Assembly (NCBI GenBank): GCA_027056465.1
Contig: JALUKS010000029.1
Coordinates: 1-15,657, forward strand
Reading direction: 5' to 3'
DNA from: Sulfurimonas sp.
GTDB lineage: Bacteria; Campylobacterota; Campylobacteria; Campylobacterales; Sulfurimonadaceae
DNA length: 15,657 bases
Positions 14,474-15,657 of this stretch are shown here, one piece after another. Position 1 is the first letter of the stretch. Each line of letters begins with the position of its first letter. A program made the position numbers and the translations under genes. The notes under the pieces were generated by a model. The model was not told the DNA's origin and searched no databases. It saw only the letters and a program-made list of their open reading frames with translations.

Positions 14474-14500
14474 ATATCGGTAGTGGGGAAAATAACTTTA
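14474..14500 (-). promoter_or_regulatory. sigma-28 (FliA) promoter for flagellin
   Basis: On the minus strand TAAA (14497-14500) is followed after exactly 15 bases by ACCGATAT (14474-14481). The consensus is TAAA-N15-GCCGATAA, so 10 of 12 positions match, and CGATAT fits the Campylobacter form CGATWT. It predicts late-class flagellar control and an untranslated leader of about 70 bases. Confidence 0.8.
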
Positions 14501-14571
14501 GTAAATTTGTAAATTCTTTTACATTTACACATTTAATCTTTTTTCGCTACACTTCCGCCATTGAAAACAAC

Positions 14572-14577
14572 TATACT
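14572..14577 (+). promoter_or_regulatory. possible -10 box for topA
   Basis: TATACT lies 20 bases before the TTG start, in AT-rich sequence (CTATACTATATATATAGG). It would leave a very short leader. Other AT-rich hexamers nearby are equally possible. Confidence 0.25.
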
Positions 14578-14596
14578 ATATATATAGGATTACCAT

Positions 14597-15657
14597 TTGA
14601 ATTTAATTATTGTGGAGTCACCGGCTAAGGCTAAGACTATAAAGAACTTTTTAGGCAAGGGTTATGAGGTTATCGCTTCTAAAGGTCACATCCGTGACTT
14701 ACCTAAATCTCGTTTTGGAATTAAGCTCGATGAAGAGAGTGGACACCTTGTACCTACTTACTCAGTCGCTAAAGAAAATGCGGCAACCGTTAAAGAGATA
14801 AAAGCTCTTGCCAAAAAAGCAGATACTATCTATATCGCGACCGATGAGGACCGAGAGGGTGAAGCTATTGGGTGGCACATCGCACATGCTATGAAAAAAG
14901 ATCCTGAAGAACTCCCTCGTATCGTTTTTCACGAGATTACAAAAACTGCTATCAAGCATGCACTCGAGTCTGCTCGTAAGATAGATATGGATATGGTAAA
15001 CGCACAACAAGCTCGCCGTATGCTTGACCGCGTTGTGGGGTATAAACTCTCTCCCCTCCTTGCATCCAAAATCCAAAAAGGTCTTTCAGGCGGTCGCGTT
15101 CAGTCCTCGACGCTGAAACTTGTAGTCGATCGTGAACGCGAGATTCAAGCGTTTGTGCCTGTTGAGTACTGGAGCATAGATACTGTTTTTAAAACAAACA
15201 TAGATGCAAATCTTATCGCTCACAAGGGTATGAAGATAACAAAGATGAGTATCGAGAACAAAGCCCAAGCAGAGGCTATCGAGAAGAGTGTCAATGCAGA
15301 TAACTTTCTCATCTCCAAGATAGAGACAAAAGAGCGAAAGTCTGCAACACCACCACCATTTATGACTTCAACACTCCAGCAGACTGCTTCTTCTAAGCTA
15401 GGATTTACTCCGAAAAAGACTATGATGGTAGCACAGTCACTCTATGAGGGTGTCAAAACGCCAGATGGCACTTCGGGTGTTATCACTTATATGAGAACAG
15501 ATTCACTCAACCTTGCAGGAGAAGCTATCGGTGCTGTTCGTGATGTCATAGAGAATCGTTTCGGCAAAAAATACCTTCCAAAAGAGCCAAAGGTCTATAC
15601 GAAAAAGTCAAAGGGAGCGCAAGAGGCGCACGAGGCTATTCGCCCGACTATGCTCGC
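14597..15657 (+). CDS. topA: DNA topoisomerase I, N-terminal part (3' truncated by window edge)
   Basis: Relaxes negatively supercoiled DNA by cutting one strand through a tyrosine; cytoplasmic. The TTG start at 14597 follows AGGAT by 6 bases and reads MNLIIVESPAKAKTIKNFLG, the exact beginning of a TopA Toprim domain; no ATG would keep that motif. Glu7 of VESPAKAKT and the acidic ATDEDREGEAIGWH (Asp83, Asp85) are the metal site. ARRMLDRVVGYKLSPLL and GLSGGRVQSSTLKLVVDRE follow. The catalytic tyrosine is Tyr298 in ITYMRTDS. QEAHEAIRPT is near the end. 353 full codons are visible, about half the usual protein; zinc-finger domains lie outside the window. It is divergent from flagellin, 202 bases apart. 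Confidence 0.95.
   Translation, partial: MNLIIVESPAKAKTIKNFLGKGYEVIASKGHIRDLPKSRFGIKLDEESGHLVPTYSVAKENAATVKEIKALAKKADTIYIATDEDREGEAIGWHIAHAMKKDPEELPRIVFHEITKTAIKHALESARKIDMDMVNAQQARRMLDRVVGYKLSPLLASKIQKGLSGGRVQSSTLKLVVDREREIQAFVPVEYWSIDTVFKTNIDANLIAHKGMKITKMSIENKAQAEAIEKSVNADNFLISKIETKERKSATPPPFMTSTLQQTASSKLGFTPKKTMMVAQSLYEGVKTPDGTSGVITYMRTDSLNLAGEAIGAVRDVIENRFGKKYLPKEPKVYTKKSKGAQEAHEAIRPTML

Noticed and set aside
14395..14532. 46-residue N-terminal extension of flagellin
   Set aside because: Flagellin N-termini begin MGFRINTN; the extension region contains the sigma-28 promoter, the leader hairpin and the ribosome site.
14762..15268. Two minus-strand open frames (14762-15076 and 15086-15268)
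   Set aside because: They lie opposite topA, whose plus-strand frame has clear Toprim and active-site motifs.
1..15657. CRISPR arrays, tRNA or rRNA genes, insertion sequences, prophage genes
   Set aside because: No regularly spaced direct repeats, cloverleaf sequences, transposase or integrase motifs were seen; the only repeats are the coding ones listed.

Overview
The window looks like a free-living, sulfur-oxidising member of the Campylobacterota (Sulfurimonas-like). The DNA is AT-rich. It carries a split-type soxCDYZ cluster, two Maf flagellin-glycosylation proteins beside a compact flagellin, and several TTG/GTG starts supported by good Shine-Dalgarno sites. The genus is an inference from gene content; no database was searched.

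Layout, left to right. Positions 1-662 hold the C-terminal half of leuC. Positions 726-3301 hold an OmpA-type outer-membrane protein with thrombospondin-3 repeats, the molybdenum-cofactor genes mobA and moaC, and a DUF493 (YbeD-like) gene whose GTG start lies inside moaC. Positions 3311-5369 hold a tightly packed run: a long all-helical protein of unknown function, a DUF2231 membrane protein, a 43-residue protein and a RelE/ParE-like protein, the last two probably a small toxin-antitoxin pair. After a gene-free 222-base AT-rich region comes soxC-soxD-soxY-soxZ (5592-8929) and a likely terminator. A MOSC-domain gene follows (9032-9472). Then come two tandem maf (DUF115) genes (9521-13531), a convergent flagellin gene (13582-14394, minus strand) with a clear sigma-28 promoter, and the first two thirds or so of topA (from 14597, TTG start), which runs off the end.

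How the genes fit together. SoxC is a molybdenum enzyme of the sulfite oxidase family. With the dihaem cytochrome SoxD it removes electrons from the sulfane sulfur held on the SoxYZ carrier. MoaC makes an early cofactor intermediate, MobA makes the guanylyl form for other molybdoenzymes, and MOSC proteins are linked to Moco-sulfur chemistry, so molybdenum recurs in this stretch. The maf pair and the flagellin form a motility block: Maf proteins typically transfer nonulosonic acid sugars to flagellin.

Nothing here is a clearly new large system. The points most worth a second look are the SoxY carrier arm ending GGCEG instead of GGCGG, the tandem maf pair with a conserved PDIxTHLDGF motif behind a sigma-54-like site, the miniature toxin-antitoxin candidate, and a flagellin that keeps residues of the TLR5-recognition site that other Campylobacterota have changed.
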